Source of the DNA: Petrosia ficiformis | Taxonomy: Eukaryota; Porifera; Demospongiae; Haplosclerida; Petrosiidae | NCBI GenBank assembly: GCA_947044365.1 | Contig: OX345637.1 | Span: 15,160,916-15,224,915 of the forward strand | DNA length: 64,000 bases | Reading direction: 5' to 3' | In this document: positions 42,626 through 55,551 of the stretch, piece by piece | How the letters are laid out: each line of letters begins with the position of its first letter | Numbering within the stretch: the stretch's first letter is position 1 | The notes under the pieces: model-generated | The model's input: only the letters and a program-made list of their open reading frames with translations | The model's database searches: none | Told to the model about the DNA's origin: nothing | Made by a program: the position numbers and the translations under genes

Positions 42626-43355
42626 TTATATTGTTGCTGAGCACCTTAGTGCGAGGCAACTAATCCGGGAGTGTAGTGAAATCTCGACCCATATATATAT
42701 GTGGGGTTCTGTCACACTTAGGAATGCAATAATTAAACATACAACCACAGGCATGTTAATCAGTTGATTGCGTGTACTGTACTGCTGTAATGTACAGATG
42801 AGTGAGGAACTTAATTACGAGTGAGGGACACCTACAGTATGCCTTTGTCGCTTCGGCGCCTAGCTACACTAAGAAAAGGGAAGCAAAGAGCGGGAGCTAC
42901 AGAAGAGGCCAAGAAAAGGTAGAAATTAAGAGGTAGAGAACAGAAACAACGCAATCTAGATTAGAGTGAACGAGAGGCAAGAATATACCATGTATGTTAG
43001 CATCATTGCAAGGATCACAATATAACAAGGCACTAAATTCTCTCTTCTTTCCTGCCAATTCGAGTGTCAAAGACAAATATACCTGTGTGACTAAAACCAT
43101 ACCTTTTTGGATAATTCCCACACCTAAAATTTAGTGTGAGCGAGGCAGTCCTGTGCATATGTATTCCTAGTATAATTTTGAGTAGGTGTATCAAACAAAC
43201 TGTATACCAGCCTGGGGAAGAGGCAATTACTTAATGTGCTGCAAAAACCAAAATGAATTTTAAACAACTAATTAATTTAGATAGGATTTCTTAATGAAGA
43301 TAGAAACCAAATGTCCCACTCAATGTAAACAAGTCAGTTAATAGCACCTCTTAGT
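42626..43355. other. Gene-free stretch
   Basis: The minus-strand frame 42,897-43,121 includes a possible exon after CACACAG but starts in phase 0, unlike the receptor exons; not supported. Confidence 0.35.
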
Positions 43356-44191
43356 CTTGTCCCTATCCAGTCACGCCCATCGCAAAAGACCGTCTGGCCA
43401 ACTGAGTCAATTTTCTTGGCAGCGAAAGCTGTTGATATCATGTGACAGGAAGCACTATTAATGACTGATATGTCCTCTTAGATGAATAGATGGCTCCCAG
43501 CCTAAGACAAGATTAGATTCTTATATCTTTTTTTGAACTCATTATACCCATTGAATGTTTGAAGACGATAAAGTGTTCAAATCAAGATACCTCAAGGTAC
43601 TTTGACAAGCATGATTCCCTCAAAGCTCCACTACATTAGGTGACCATGTCTCCATCTAAATGAGCCAACGTCAAAATAGAGAACCAGCCAACACATGCAC
43701 ATGTAGCAAAACTGGCTAATTGTTGACCGTAATAATTATTATTGTTTTCAAAGAGTAGTTCTAGCACAAATACAAATTTTTAACTGTTAAATTCCATTGT
43801 AGTATTGTCATAATGTTCTGTTTTTTACCAAATCAACCACGGAGAGAATCAAAAGCAACAGGAATATAGGTGAAGCAAAATAATTTGCTCCGTCAGTTGG
43901 AAGACAAACAAATACATCATTACGATTTACGAAGATCCATACAGCATCTTCTTGGTAAACAGTTCTATTGTCAATGCCTATAGCTTCTTGAAGGACAAAG
44001 AGATGGTACTGTTCAATTCAGGTTTTCATAACACACTACAAATCGCCATTTTCTAACACCTACATACTTGAGTGTCACGTAATACAGAAATCTGATTGGT
44101 GATCCTAAAATCCAGCTCAACTGCCAAGAAAATCAACTCAGTTGACCAGATGGTCTTTTGCCGTGGGTGTGACCGGATGGGGATGAGACAA
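43356..44191. mobile_element. Foldback-like element with about 75-bp terminal inverted repeats (unit 1)
   Basis: The left end (CTTGTCCCTATCCAGTCACG, GCAAAAGACCGTCTGG, CAACTGAGTCAATTTTCTTG) is the near-complement of the right end (CAAGAAAATCAACTCAGTTG, CCAGATGGTCTTTTGCC). About 836 bp, no transposase. Interior shared with the old fragment at 3,640-4,000. Target duplication not clear. Confidence 0.7.
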
Positions 44192-44603
44192 CTCTACTTA
44201 GGCTGTATCTGGTATACAGTAACCACACCTTCAGGCTTTGTTAGTGTTATTCAAATTCAGCCTACATAGAGATGTAACTATTATTTACACAATGACAATT
44301 GACCCTTGTATGGAATGAGTATGACAATTACCATTTTCCTGTCTTTGTCTGTTTGTTTTTATGAAAGGTTCATTATAATAATGTGTGTTACACTTTTGTT
44401 GTAGAATTCCGATGGCTCAGTGGTGGCTTTAGAAAACAGTTCAGGCACTGGTGCTGTATCCACATTCCACACTACTACTTAGTGATTGTCCTTCACCATA
44501 AGGTATGATAACTTATGTTCCTAATACATGCAATAAAAGTCTCATCATTCAGTAAAAGCAGCTCAAAAGATATATCATTGATGAAGAGTCGTATAATTTT
44601 AAT

Positions 44604-44947
44604 TTTTGTAAACGACCAAGGAAAGTGATTTCAGACAGTGAGGATGAAAAGCTCTCTATTCATCCTGAAGTTTGAAAAAGAAAGTACAAGTAGTGGCAAT
44701 ACTGTAGTCATTGGTGCTCCAATGATGAGAAAGAGGGTGCACAAGACACCTGATGGTTCAATTCCACTGCCACAACTCTTTAAATTACCTAAGATAAGAT
44801 GTAAAAATTGCTCTAAGAATGCCAAAAATGACGAAAGAAACACAAAGTGCACTTTTATCAGCAGTTGCTTCTTCAATGCTTACATATAAGCAGTATCCAA
44901 CAGCAGAAGATTATAAGAATGTTGCTAAATCTATTTGTAACTTTTGA
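44604..44947 (+). pseudogene. Broken plus-strand gene fragment (unit 1)
   Basis: Three successive frames give KRPRKVISDSEDEKLSIHPE, then STSSGNTVVIGAPMMRKRVH with GSIPLPQLFKLPK, then TKETQSALLSAVASSMLTYK and QYPTAEDYKNVAKSIC. The last part resembles the SMLxYxxYPTxxDYxxVAKxI motif found in a multi-copy family of uncharacterised metazoan proteins (from memory, unnamed). A 9-bp deletion near the end relative to unit 2 and two frame changes make it a pseudogene. Confidence 0.5.
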
Positions 44948-45057
44948 AGTCACCTATTTGAATACCAAATGTAAGTACGGATATACAAACACAAACTAAA
45001 ACCTAAAACCTGACACAGTATATGAAACATGTTTATACATGTACATGTGTATATATA

Positions 45058-45174
45058 TTATCGCACAGAAACCGGGAAATATTAAAAGTCGGATACAACA
45101 GTGCCACGAGTCCAAAGGACTAGTGGCATGCTGTATCCAATGAGTAATGTTTTTTTTGGGTATCTGTGCGATAA
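45058..45174. mobile_element. Palindromic MITE (unit 1)
   Basis: TTATCGCACAGAAACC and GGGTATCTGTGCGATAA at the ends, with GGATACAACAGTGCCAC / GTGGCATGCTGTATCC inside: an imperfect hairpin of 117 bp. Confidence 0.7.
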
Positions 45175-46466
45175 TAAATTTATCAAATCATGCTTGTTTT
45201 TGCCTATTATTACTTTATTACTCAAACTATCATGATAAAGATGATCATCTTGATGCATTTACAAGTTAAATCCCAAACCAGTAGCTATCTCGGGCAACCT
45301 CTAACCCAAAAGAGACTTTCAGCATTGAACACATAAAAACCTCTATACTTTCACATTTTATCATAAACAAAACTTACCTCATTCAGAATTTTATCACAAC
45401 TCATGTTTACTAACTTCACCATCGCCAAAACTAAAGAAATTAGAGAGTAATCTCTTTCTACACAATTTTTACTTAGCAACATGTGACACGCTGCAAAATA
45501 AAATATGTCATCAGGTGATTTTTCGTACAATAAAACATCCGGTCATGTGAATCCAGTACAATACAGTAAAATATGCACGATTTGAATGTCTGATTGAAAA
45601 TGTATGTTTCTATGGTAAACATTTTTGATAAAATTTGTTATTTTACAGGGAGCTACATGTATTGTTCAATCACTTGTGATCTGATTTAAAGAATTTCATC
45701 ATGATAGATGTAAGGATGTTGCCAATGCCCCAGTCACTTCGAAGATGAAAATGAAGCTGAAACCAGTATCACTTTGTGTTGTTGTTTCCATAACACTACC
45801 AAATATTCTAGAAGGTTGGTGTAAATGTATTTAATTACCGTATAGCTTCAAATTTTTGACTTGTAAAAGTTTGTGATTTCATAATTTTTGTAAGATTTGT
45901 CAAATTTCGTCATTTTCTTGTAATTTCGTGAACAGTTAGTTAGTATACAGTAATGGGGGAGCCTACTTTTTTCATCCAGGGAGCTGGAGTAACATTTAGT
46001 GGATTACCTTGTGTACAAATGCATTTGCAAAATATCAAAGGACTTCAAAAATGCAACCTTTGATACGTTTGTCGTTCGATTTCTTTATGTAGACGAATGA
46101 AAATTTTCGTAAATAAAATTTTCGTGATTGCATAGATCATTGCGAAAATCACGAATTTATTTAACCCCGACAATTTCAATTTGTATGGTACATGTATTTG
46201 TTGAACATTCTAAATAATGCCCAACTAGTTTGACATAACATCTTATGCCAAGTGAGTATTGTTTGTGATTTTAAAAACACAAATATCCCCTTTTTCCATA
46301 CATTGTGACATGTTTATTATATCTTTAACACATTATATCCATAACACGTTATTATAATCTTGTACTTAGGTGAAAATGAGATTTCATTTTTGATACATAG
46401 TTCAAGAAAACCTCACCAAACTCTCAATATTGTACTTTCCAACTTATTGTACACCTGTTGTAAAAT
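45175..46466. other. Gene-free stretch
   Basis: No coding unit. TTTCGTNATTTTC-type short repeats occur near 45,900-46,150 (several copies of AAATTTTCGT or complement). Confidence 0.4.
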
Positions 46467-46604
46467 TAGGCTTCTCTTGACCACGTATACATACATAATC
46501 CAGTATTAAACTTCTCTTGACCACATGTACATACATACTCTAGCATTAGACTTCTCTTGACCACATATACATGTACATTCATAATCTAGACTTCTCTTGA
46601 CCAC
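46467..46604 (+). repeat. Four-copy tandem repeat with CTTCTCTTGACCAC
   Basis: CTTCTCTTGACCAC followed by a variable ATACATACATA segment and TTA/TCTAGA occurs four times in units of about 45-50 bp. Unit 2 counterpart at 62,884-63,020. Confidence 0.8.
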
Positions 46605-46637
46605 AATCAGAGAGTACTATAGTACTGTCTATGTAGG

Positions 46638-46835
46638 GATGGCCGGAAAAAAAATGGCCGCTCATACATTTTAGTTGCAAGTGGTAAGCTGAAATCCCTG
46701 CTAATATGTACATATAAGCTAAAATATACATATAAATTTTGATACTAAGTAATTTATGACTAATAATGCCTTTTAGATGGCCAGAGATTGTCATTAAAGT
46801 AGAGAACCAGTGAGTAGCAAAACTGGCAAAATCTT
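46638..46835 (+). repeat. Dispersed repeat related to 18.5 kb
   Basis: Same order of blocks as 18,528-18,680 (AGCTGAAATC, AAAATATACATATAA, AGAGAACCAGTGAGTAGCAA). Unit 2 counterpart at 63,056-63,250. Confidence 0.65.
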
Positions 46836-47109
46836 CATATTATTCCTCTTTTTCATAAAAATAGATTTCTACGTTTTTTTAAAGTTAAATTCAGGAGAAC
46901 AAACTTCGTACTATTCTATTTCTTGACCTAGACAATGAATGCTTTCAGGCACTACAGCAACATACTTGCGATAGGACGCCATGTTTAATAAACCACACCC
47001 ATTAATCAACTACACCAAAGATGGTATGGAAATCAGATAGTGTTCCAGATAAGTTGTAGATTGTATTATTATGCCTATTCTATGTAGAAGAAACACTAAG
47101 ATTAGGAAC

Positions 47110-48170
47110 ACCAGGAACATCAAATCCTTTACTCAATGCAGCACTAACAAGCTATTTTACAGGCTTGACAGATGGCTATGTAGTTTACAACCTCGGAACA
47201 CTGGACACAAAAGACATTACTACCCTACCAAGTCTCACTCCAAAATCCTTCAAGTTTCATGTTCACCATTCCCGAAGCAACCGAGATATTCTCCAAATCT
47301 TCATTACTACTACAGGTGAGATGCAGACCGAAACGTATCTTAATCTTGATGAACCATTTCCTACTACCTATGAGAGTTCACTAATTATCAGTTCTGAAGT
47401 TTTCTTCAGTAGCATATTACCAACGAGTTTGGGTGACAGTGGATTGGGACTGAGGTATGAAAGTAATGGTAACAAAGACAAAGCTTGGATAACAACTGTG
47501 AAGACAGGATCAATTTCTGGACATTACCCACAAACATTTGTTGGCAGTGGTTCTGTGACTCCTCCTCCAGGGCCAGGAGGTATATCTGCTACTACATATT
47601 ACGAGAACTATGTTACTGTTGATAATGATACAGTTAGTATTGATCTTAGTGGTATGACATTCAAATCAGATGATAACGTAAAGACTCCTGCCCATATGAG
47701 AAGTTCAAATGACATTTGATATGAAATCGAAAGAATACAAATTTAAGTTTGGAGAACGTCATCAAGTTTGTACTTTTGGTTGTACTCCCTGGTCAGCCAT
47801 CCATTATAAACATTATTCACTGAAAGTCAATGTCACGATGAATGCTACTCTTGCATTTCACGTCACAGGAACTGGACAAAACCAACTTCTCAATCTTGCT
47901 GTGACGTCTACCAATCCGTTTATTGGTGGTGATCTTGAACCACCAGCTGGTGCTTGTAAATGCAATGATCGTGACCTTCAAAAGTCATTTCTTAAAAACC
48001 TCCAGACCAGAATGGAACCCAAATTGAAGTCAATATTTGACAAGCAGTTCACACCTGTCTCGGTATTCGCTCTTAAAAATATTCTTTTTCCGGCCAAAAT
48101 CTCATAGAGTTGAAAGAAGCATTTGTACCAGGTGACATGATCATTTTTGGAATCTTCACTAAAGATACAC
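47110..48170 (+). pseudogene. Truncated, frameshifted copy of the 1502-codon gene tail (unit 2)
   Basis: It corresponds to the last ~354 codons of the gene at 26,843. It lacks everything upstream, including the splice acceptor. A replacement near 47,690 (CCCATATGAG in place of a 6-base segment) adds four bases and shifts the frame, and one A is lost in the GCCAAAA tract near 48,096, giving an early stop. The Pro run is one codon shorter (PPP to PP region) and several residues differ. The 3' end codon context (ACGACTGA for ATGATTGA) also differs. Not expected to make a protein. Confidence 0.85.
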
Positions 48171-49251
48171 GACTGAATATTAACATGAATTTTTCAAAAC
48201 TATTTGATTTTCTTTACAAGTACAATATTATGTGGAATTCATTTTAAATATTATATTAAAGTAATTTCTGAGAATAATCTAAAGTATTGATAATAATCGT
48301 TTGTTACTGTAGAATACATTTAATAGTAATGTATTGACTATTGATTAATAGTAGCTACTAGAGTTGTTATTTTGAGGTTTGTTTTCTAATGTTGAAAAGA
48401 TGTAATTTTTAAAAAGATTTATCAGTGTGATAGCCTCTTAGTAGTGTCAAAAGTAGTTGTAGCTTGCATTAAATTTACAAAACACAAAATATAAAGGTTT
48501 TGTTGATTTTCATCAAACTATATATCAAATTAATATTCATCTCAATCTATTGCAATTACCTTCAAAAACATAACGCTATGAAATCAGAAACAAATGGAGA
48601 GAATTCTTAATTATTACAAACCCCCAAAATTATTCATTATCCTGAATATGAGAAAATGTATAAATAAGAAATAATGAATTACATGTAGAAGCAACAGTTA
48701 CAGTGTGCACATATACATTCTGACACATGTGCATACACTCGGAAATTTGTATATAATTAATTCATTATTATAGAATTGAATTTAATAACACTTACTGTTA
48801 AGTTGATTGCCTTAGCATACTCGGCATTATTATGCATAATGATAATAATGTAAGTTAAAGATCAACATTTTTCAAGATTGCCGAATGATACAAATCAGAT
48901 AGTCCATAAAAATGTGATAATTACAATTAATAACAGTCACTACAATATCTTTGACTTTATTCAGTAACGAATCAACAAACACAATACAGAAACTATAAGA
49001 TATGTTTTTATAAACTCTTTTTATATAAACCCAAAATATTTCTTTAAGTGTTCTCACATCATGATATCATTATGATCAGAGGAATCATGAGAACAAAGAA
49101 CAACAGAGACGAAAGGTGAGCTATAATAAAGAGAGAGAGAGAGAGAGAGAGAGAGATTAAAATAAACAATATTTTTGGTGAAAGCTTTTTCAAGCTAGTT
49201 CAGTGCATTATCATAATTAATATTATTAAGTCACATGATAAACACACTTAC

Positions 49252-49308
49252 CAACATTAGCTCCACCACCATCATCAGGTGTAGGCGAGGGTGAAGGAGA
49301 TGGTGTAA
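49252..49308 (-). CDS. Pro/Ser linker exon, unit 2
   Basis: Same 57 bp and splice sites as 32,395-32,451. Confidence 0.6.
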
Positions 49309-52300
49309 CTGAAATTAAAAAAAATGATATATAAATTGTTAAATTGTTAAATTGTTAGTATTAAAGTGTATGAAAGTGTATATGATTATATACATGTAAC
49401 ACACACATACACACACACACTTCCCTCAAAACATATGTATTGTAAATTATATGATTATACAACATATACAAACAATTTGATGTAATACGTAAGAAGCTCA
49501 TGATCTGGGTAGTGGATTTGGTCTTTGGTCATTTGCTTAATTGAGTTGTAAATTTATTCGTTTGGGAACAAGTACCTTATATGACATATACCTAGGTTAC
49601 AAAATTTTATATACGGTATCATGAATATACTTCTAAAATACCAAATATCATTGGCTTACTGTCTGCCAAAACAACCAAATAGCAAACATTTAAATACAAG
49701 CATGTGATCAAAATTATCTACTCCAATTGGACAGTCATATGAAGATAGTCATGATTCACACTACAATTAGTCCACATGAAAAAGGACTTTTAAATGCCGC
49801 GCCATTATTTGACCATTTTCTACATGTTCACTAGTTAAGAAGCTCACTGTTCTTGGATACCAAATTAATTTCCCCGTTTGGTTTCATGTACAAAATGGCT
49901 AATAGAAAACATTTAAAGTACTGAGTATATAGTGATAGGGAAATTTTCCATGTCATGTCATGGCATTATATCTCATGATATGATATGTCATGTCATAACC
50001 ATTAAATAAGTAATATATATTTACTGTATTACTGTTATGAACACACTGATAGCTATTATCAATGCCACATCTTGTCACATGGACATTGGGCAGTTGCAAT
50101 TATTCATGAGAAGAATGAAATTCCAACTCAAAACATGAAATCCTGAGTGTACATATAATTATATATAACACTAATACAGATATACTTACAAGGAATATTA
50201 AAGGATTGGGTAGCCACTGTGGTATTACCAATAATATTCTCAGCAGTAACAGTAACAGTGTAACTCTGACCAGCTGTAAACTCAGTGATATTAATATTCA
50301 GAGGGAATCCAGATGTTGATATTGTATATGTATCACCATTAATAGTGATATAGAATCTAACCACTGGATTAACTGGTGTGTTATCAGAAAATACACCATC
50401 AATTATAATGACATCTGATGTGATGGTAATTGTTAGGTTAAAGTCCACATTTGGTACCACTATAGAAAATATAAATAATATTAAATGTCATTCACATACA
50501 TTATGACCTCAGAAAAATGTTCGTAACTTTAGTTTTTATGGCCCATAGGGCCATCCCTATGATTGCTTTCCCACGGGTTCGAACTATATATATATTTATA
50601 TGTTTGTGTCACTTACGCGAGTATGCGTTGTATACGTAGTTAAGGAAGTTACATCATTCCCGGGGGCTCGGTCAATTAATGGGCGTGGTGCGTAAAAGAA
50701 CGCGCGCTCAAGCTCTACAGACCAGCAGAAAGAAAGCTGTGTAGCTTACGTAGAAACTAGAACTAATAGCTAGCTATTCTACCTGAAATATTTTCTTAAA
50801 GTTCTACAAGGTTCTTTAAAAGGTAAACAGAGTAGATAATCAAGGGCTGATGTGTTTCAGGCATCATAAAGTTAGCCATGATTACTGAATGCTGGACACC
50901 ACAAAGCAATCATAGGGATACTTTTTTCTCTATATATCTTGTTAGTTTGGAATAACCAACAATCTTTTTGCCTTCACCTAGTGGTGTGGAAACAGCCAGT
51001 CATACAGGACATTGTCCGATAAATCTAGTGAATGTCTGGTAAATTGAAACTGAGCTGTATACAGAGTATATGGGGAGCAGCACAAGAGTGATGAAAATTA
51101 GAGCTGAGACGATTAATCGATTAATCGATTAATCAATCGATATTGAAAATTCTTCTGATTATCAATTATAAGTCTGTAATTATTCCAGAAGAAATACTTT
51201 TCAAGCATGTGATGGCAAATAATGTACAATATGGAAGTGATAGGAAGCCTTTTTGATCATAAAATGGGAGGAGTTTCCTGTATTAATTGACTTAATTGGC
51301 CTAATTACTTCCGCTGATTTTAATCGATTATCAATCAACTTGAAGTTATAATCAATTTCAGATTCTCAGCCAATTCCCAGCCCTAATGAAAATAGAACAA
51401 AATGTCCAGTAACTGGCTCAATTTTTCCACACCCCTGCATTCACTGTTTTCATATAATTATCCTTTCCATTCTTTATGGTGTATTTCAAATTTCAATCCA
51501 TTGTTTCATTATTGAGTTACAGTATAATCATGTATTAACCTTATGACATTAAACTATACACTATATTACATCCTAATTTTGAGGTCATCGTGAATATAAA
51601 CAGACTTTAGTGAATTACACAATACATGTACATGTATATATAAACACATATATACAGTTAAATTACACTCAAATAACACTACTTACGTAGCGTAGTATGT
51701 ACATAGTACTGATACGTTACGGGAACTTTTTATTGAAGGCTACTGTACATACAGTATACGTCAATACAAAGTCACCACACAGTATACTAGTCACTCATCA
51801 GTTTATTTTTCACACTATAGTAGTTCAACAGTAGTTGAACAGTAATTACTGTACATGTCAATTGAACACCACAGTAGTGAGACAGTAATTACTATACTAT
51901 ACTGACAATAGAAATAGTATTAATTACTATTACTGTAAGGTGACTTTTTATTGACATATATTATACTGTACATACATTTACATGTACATACACAGACAGA
52001 CACATACACCCATGTACATGTATATACACAGACACATATACACAGACACACAGACACACAGACACACAGACGCACCTCCAACAATCAGATTATAAATGAG
52101 TTCAGTTATAGCGACATCATTTACTGCTCTACAGGTGTACAAACCCATATTACCACTCATAGCACTAGTTATCTCAAAAGCTGTTTCGCCCACTTCTATA
52201 TTACTATCATCTTCAACCTCATAACTTAAAGTGAGGCCATCATCTTCATCTATTTCAGGATTAGCAACTACACCACAGGGTAGTGTAATATCTTCACCAG

Positions 52301-55300
52301 CTACAACTGATCTATTTATAATGTCATTACCCTCAACAAACTCAGGAGCATCTAATGAGAGAAGATAGGAAACAGAAAGAATAGTTTAATCATAAGTTTT
52401 ATAACCAATACTCAGGGCAAGTAATTTCAATTGACAATACAAGTTTATATAACTGATCCAATGAGGTACAATAACATAATAGGAGATAGGGTTGGGCGAT
52501 ACTGAAAATGAAGTTTTGCAATTATTGCCTAAGGTGACTTGCAATGTTGTAACTACTCATTGATACTGTCTATGATACCAAAAATATACTATTATTTCTC
52601 TCTCTCATTGCAGTAAGACAATATTAATTGGAATGCAATATATATTGAATTATTACCCAACCTTATGAGGTGAGAAATAACTGTTAGTCATTAGACATTA
52701 ATGTCAGACCTATTTTGAGCTTATATCATAATTATATATAGTATGTTACACAGTTGATCAATGGACAAGCAAATCTGAGACCTTGTTTTCTAGCTACTTC
52801 AAGTACAATATTGAATACTTGTTCATTTATTCACTCTGTTATAACCAGTGATACACCGATAAGAAATGTTACCGATATTCTGTTAAAATTATAATTACTT
52901 TAAATATGTACCGATAAGCGATATTGATCCAATATTGTATCTGCCATTTCTGATTTTTATTTAATGAGAATGAGCATTTTCGCAATAATTATGAGTATCA
53001 TAAAAGAGATTAGTGATGCTACAATTATAATAAATGACATTATTAGCATACTTAATTATTACAATATCAGTTACATCTTTCAAAACTTGAAATGAAAACA
53101 ACTAATACTAATTAGTGATCTGATTATCAGTATATCACTAAATAGAAGTACTCAATACTGAATCTTTAGCGAGATTAACTGTTTACCAATGTTTGCAAAT
53201 ACAACAAAAAACATCTTTCTAAAAACAAATAACATGATCTAAATATTATATGGACAAGATATATGTATCCCTATGATTGCTTTATGGAGTAAAATCATGG
53301 ATGACTTTCTCATGCCTGAAACAAACCAGCCTATTATAGTTATATCAAGGTTTATTAGTTTTTTAAATTTCCTGTAGAACTTTAGGAATACATTTCAGCC
53401 AGAACAGCTATTTGTTCCAGTTGGGAAAAGGAATCATAGGGACAACCCTACGGGCCATAAAAATATATTTGGCCTAAGACATAATTCAACTAACCTTTCG
53501 ATTCATAATTATAAACTTGACACATGCATACAAGTACTGTAGTGACTGAGTACATTGATTAACTATACGCATGTACAGTACATGTACATAAGTTAGCCTG
53601 TTCATATAGGCGTATGAGATGTTTGATTCGGACCCTGCCAGCTGGGCTGCCTTGGTAGCTCAGTTGGTAGAGCATCTGTCTGGAATACAGAGTGTCGTGG
53701 GTTCGAATCCCACCTGAGGCAACTCTCATTTTCATTTTGCCAATGCATCAGGTGTCTTTCTTTCTTTTTTCTTTCTTTCGGTCTTTCTACATCTCCTATA
53801 ACATCATGTACATAAGTACCTATACATACTATAGTGGACTGGACAATCATTAACAATAGTGGATGAGTACATTCTTTAACTATACACATGTACATAGTAC
53901 CTATACATACTATAGTGGATGAGTACATTCATTAACTATACACATGTACATAGTACCTATACATACTATAGTGGATGAGTACATTCATTAACTATACACA
54001 TGTACATAGTACCTATACATACTATAGTGGATGAGTACATTCATTAACTATACACATGTACATAGTACCTATACATACTATAGTGGATGAGTACATTCAT
54101 TAACTATACACATGTACATAGTACCTATACATACTATAGTGGATGAATACATTCATTAACTATACACATGTACATAGTACCTATACATACTATAGTGGAT
54201 GAGTACATTCATTAACTATACACATGTACATAGTACCTATACATACTATAGTGGATGAATACATTCATTAACTATACACATGTACATAAGTACCTATACA
54301 TACTATAGTGGATGAATACATTCATTAACTATACACATGTACATAGTACCTATACATACTATAGTGGATGAATACATTCATTAACTATACACATGTACAT
54401 AAGTACCTATACATACTATAGTGGATGAATACATTCATTAACTATACACATGTACATAGTACCTATACATACTATAGTGGATGAGTACATTCATTAACTA
54501 TACACATGTACATAGTACCTATACATACTATAGTGGATGAATACATTCATTAACTATACACATGTACATAGTACCTATACATACTATAGTGGATGAATAC
54601 ATTCATTAACTATACACATGTACATAAGTACCTATACATACTATAGTGGATGAGTACATTGATTAACTATACACATGTACATAGTACCTATACAGTGGAA
54701 CCTCTAATAATGAAACTTCTACATAATGAAAATATTGCAATGTATCGACTTGTTTTCCTACTTAAATGATGATAACGCAACCTCCCTTTAGCAAAAACTT
54801 CTTTGTTATTAAATAAACACCAAGTTCGATTTCACTTCCATTCAACGAAAGAGGTGTGGCTAGGCATGCGCATATCTACCTATCATATAATTAAAAATTA
54901 TTTTTTTATTTTATAATAAAACAATAGTTTGAATTGTGGAGAGAGGCAAATAGCTCTTTACGTTTCTTGACAAAAGTATTGGGATCAAACATTTATTGAA
55001 GGCCTAACAGAAGACATGGAAACAGAGCAGGAAGAGTCTGATGCTGATGAAACAGAATTTGATATTTTGCCACCCCCACCAAAGATTCAATCTTGTAGAG
55101 AAGCTATATCAGCATTGAAAGAAGTGTAAGAAAATCGGTCTGTGTTTGAATTAGCATCTCTGTCCAGTACACTAATAGATAAAATTGCAATTCTGAATGG
55201 TGCAAACAGTAAACAAGCAACTTTAGATGATTTCTTTAATTAATTAGGCCAGACACTATAACCAACCCTTATTGTCATTAATTTGTTGTTTCATAATAAG

Positions 55301-55504
55301 CAATATTAAAACCTCTTAATAATGAAAAAAATTGGCTGTCCCAAAAGTTTCATTATTCGGAGGTTCCACTGTACATACTATAGTGAATGAATAAGTATCT
55401 ATATACTGTAGGGTATAGCAGATGAGTACATTGATTTGAACTATACACATGTATAAGTACATGTGTATAGTTAATGAATGGAGTTATCTGCTAAAGTAAG
55501 TATG

Positions 55505-55551
<47 letters not shown>

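Larger units (their letters stand above)
30289..47109 (+). repeat. Tandem duplication unit 1 (16.8 kb)
   Basis: Sequence from ACCAGGAACATCAAATCC at 30,289 recurs in the same order at 47,110 and again at 63,526. The unit starts inside the 1502-codon gene and ends in GAAACACTAAGATTAGGAAC. The array is head-to-tail. Order inside: gene tail, linker exon, MITEs, FN3 exon, Ig exon, tRNA-like head, minisatellite, pogo remnant, two Ig exons, plus-strand fragments, foldback element. Confidence 0.95.

Noticed and set aside
42897..43121. Minus-strand frame as an extra receptor exon
   Set aside because: Its possible acceptor gives phase 0, which does not fit the all-phase-1 ectodomain; no Ig or FN3 motif.
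44405..44510. Plus-strand short exon (NSDGSVVALENSSGTG ... HTTT stop) after TTGTAG
   Set aside because: Two overlapping frames are open and neither can be tied to an upstream donor in phase.
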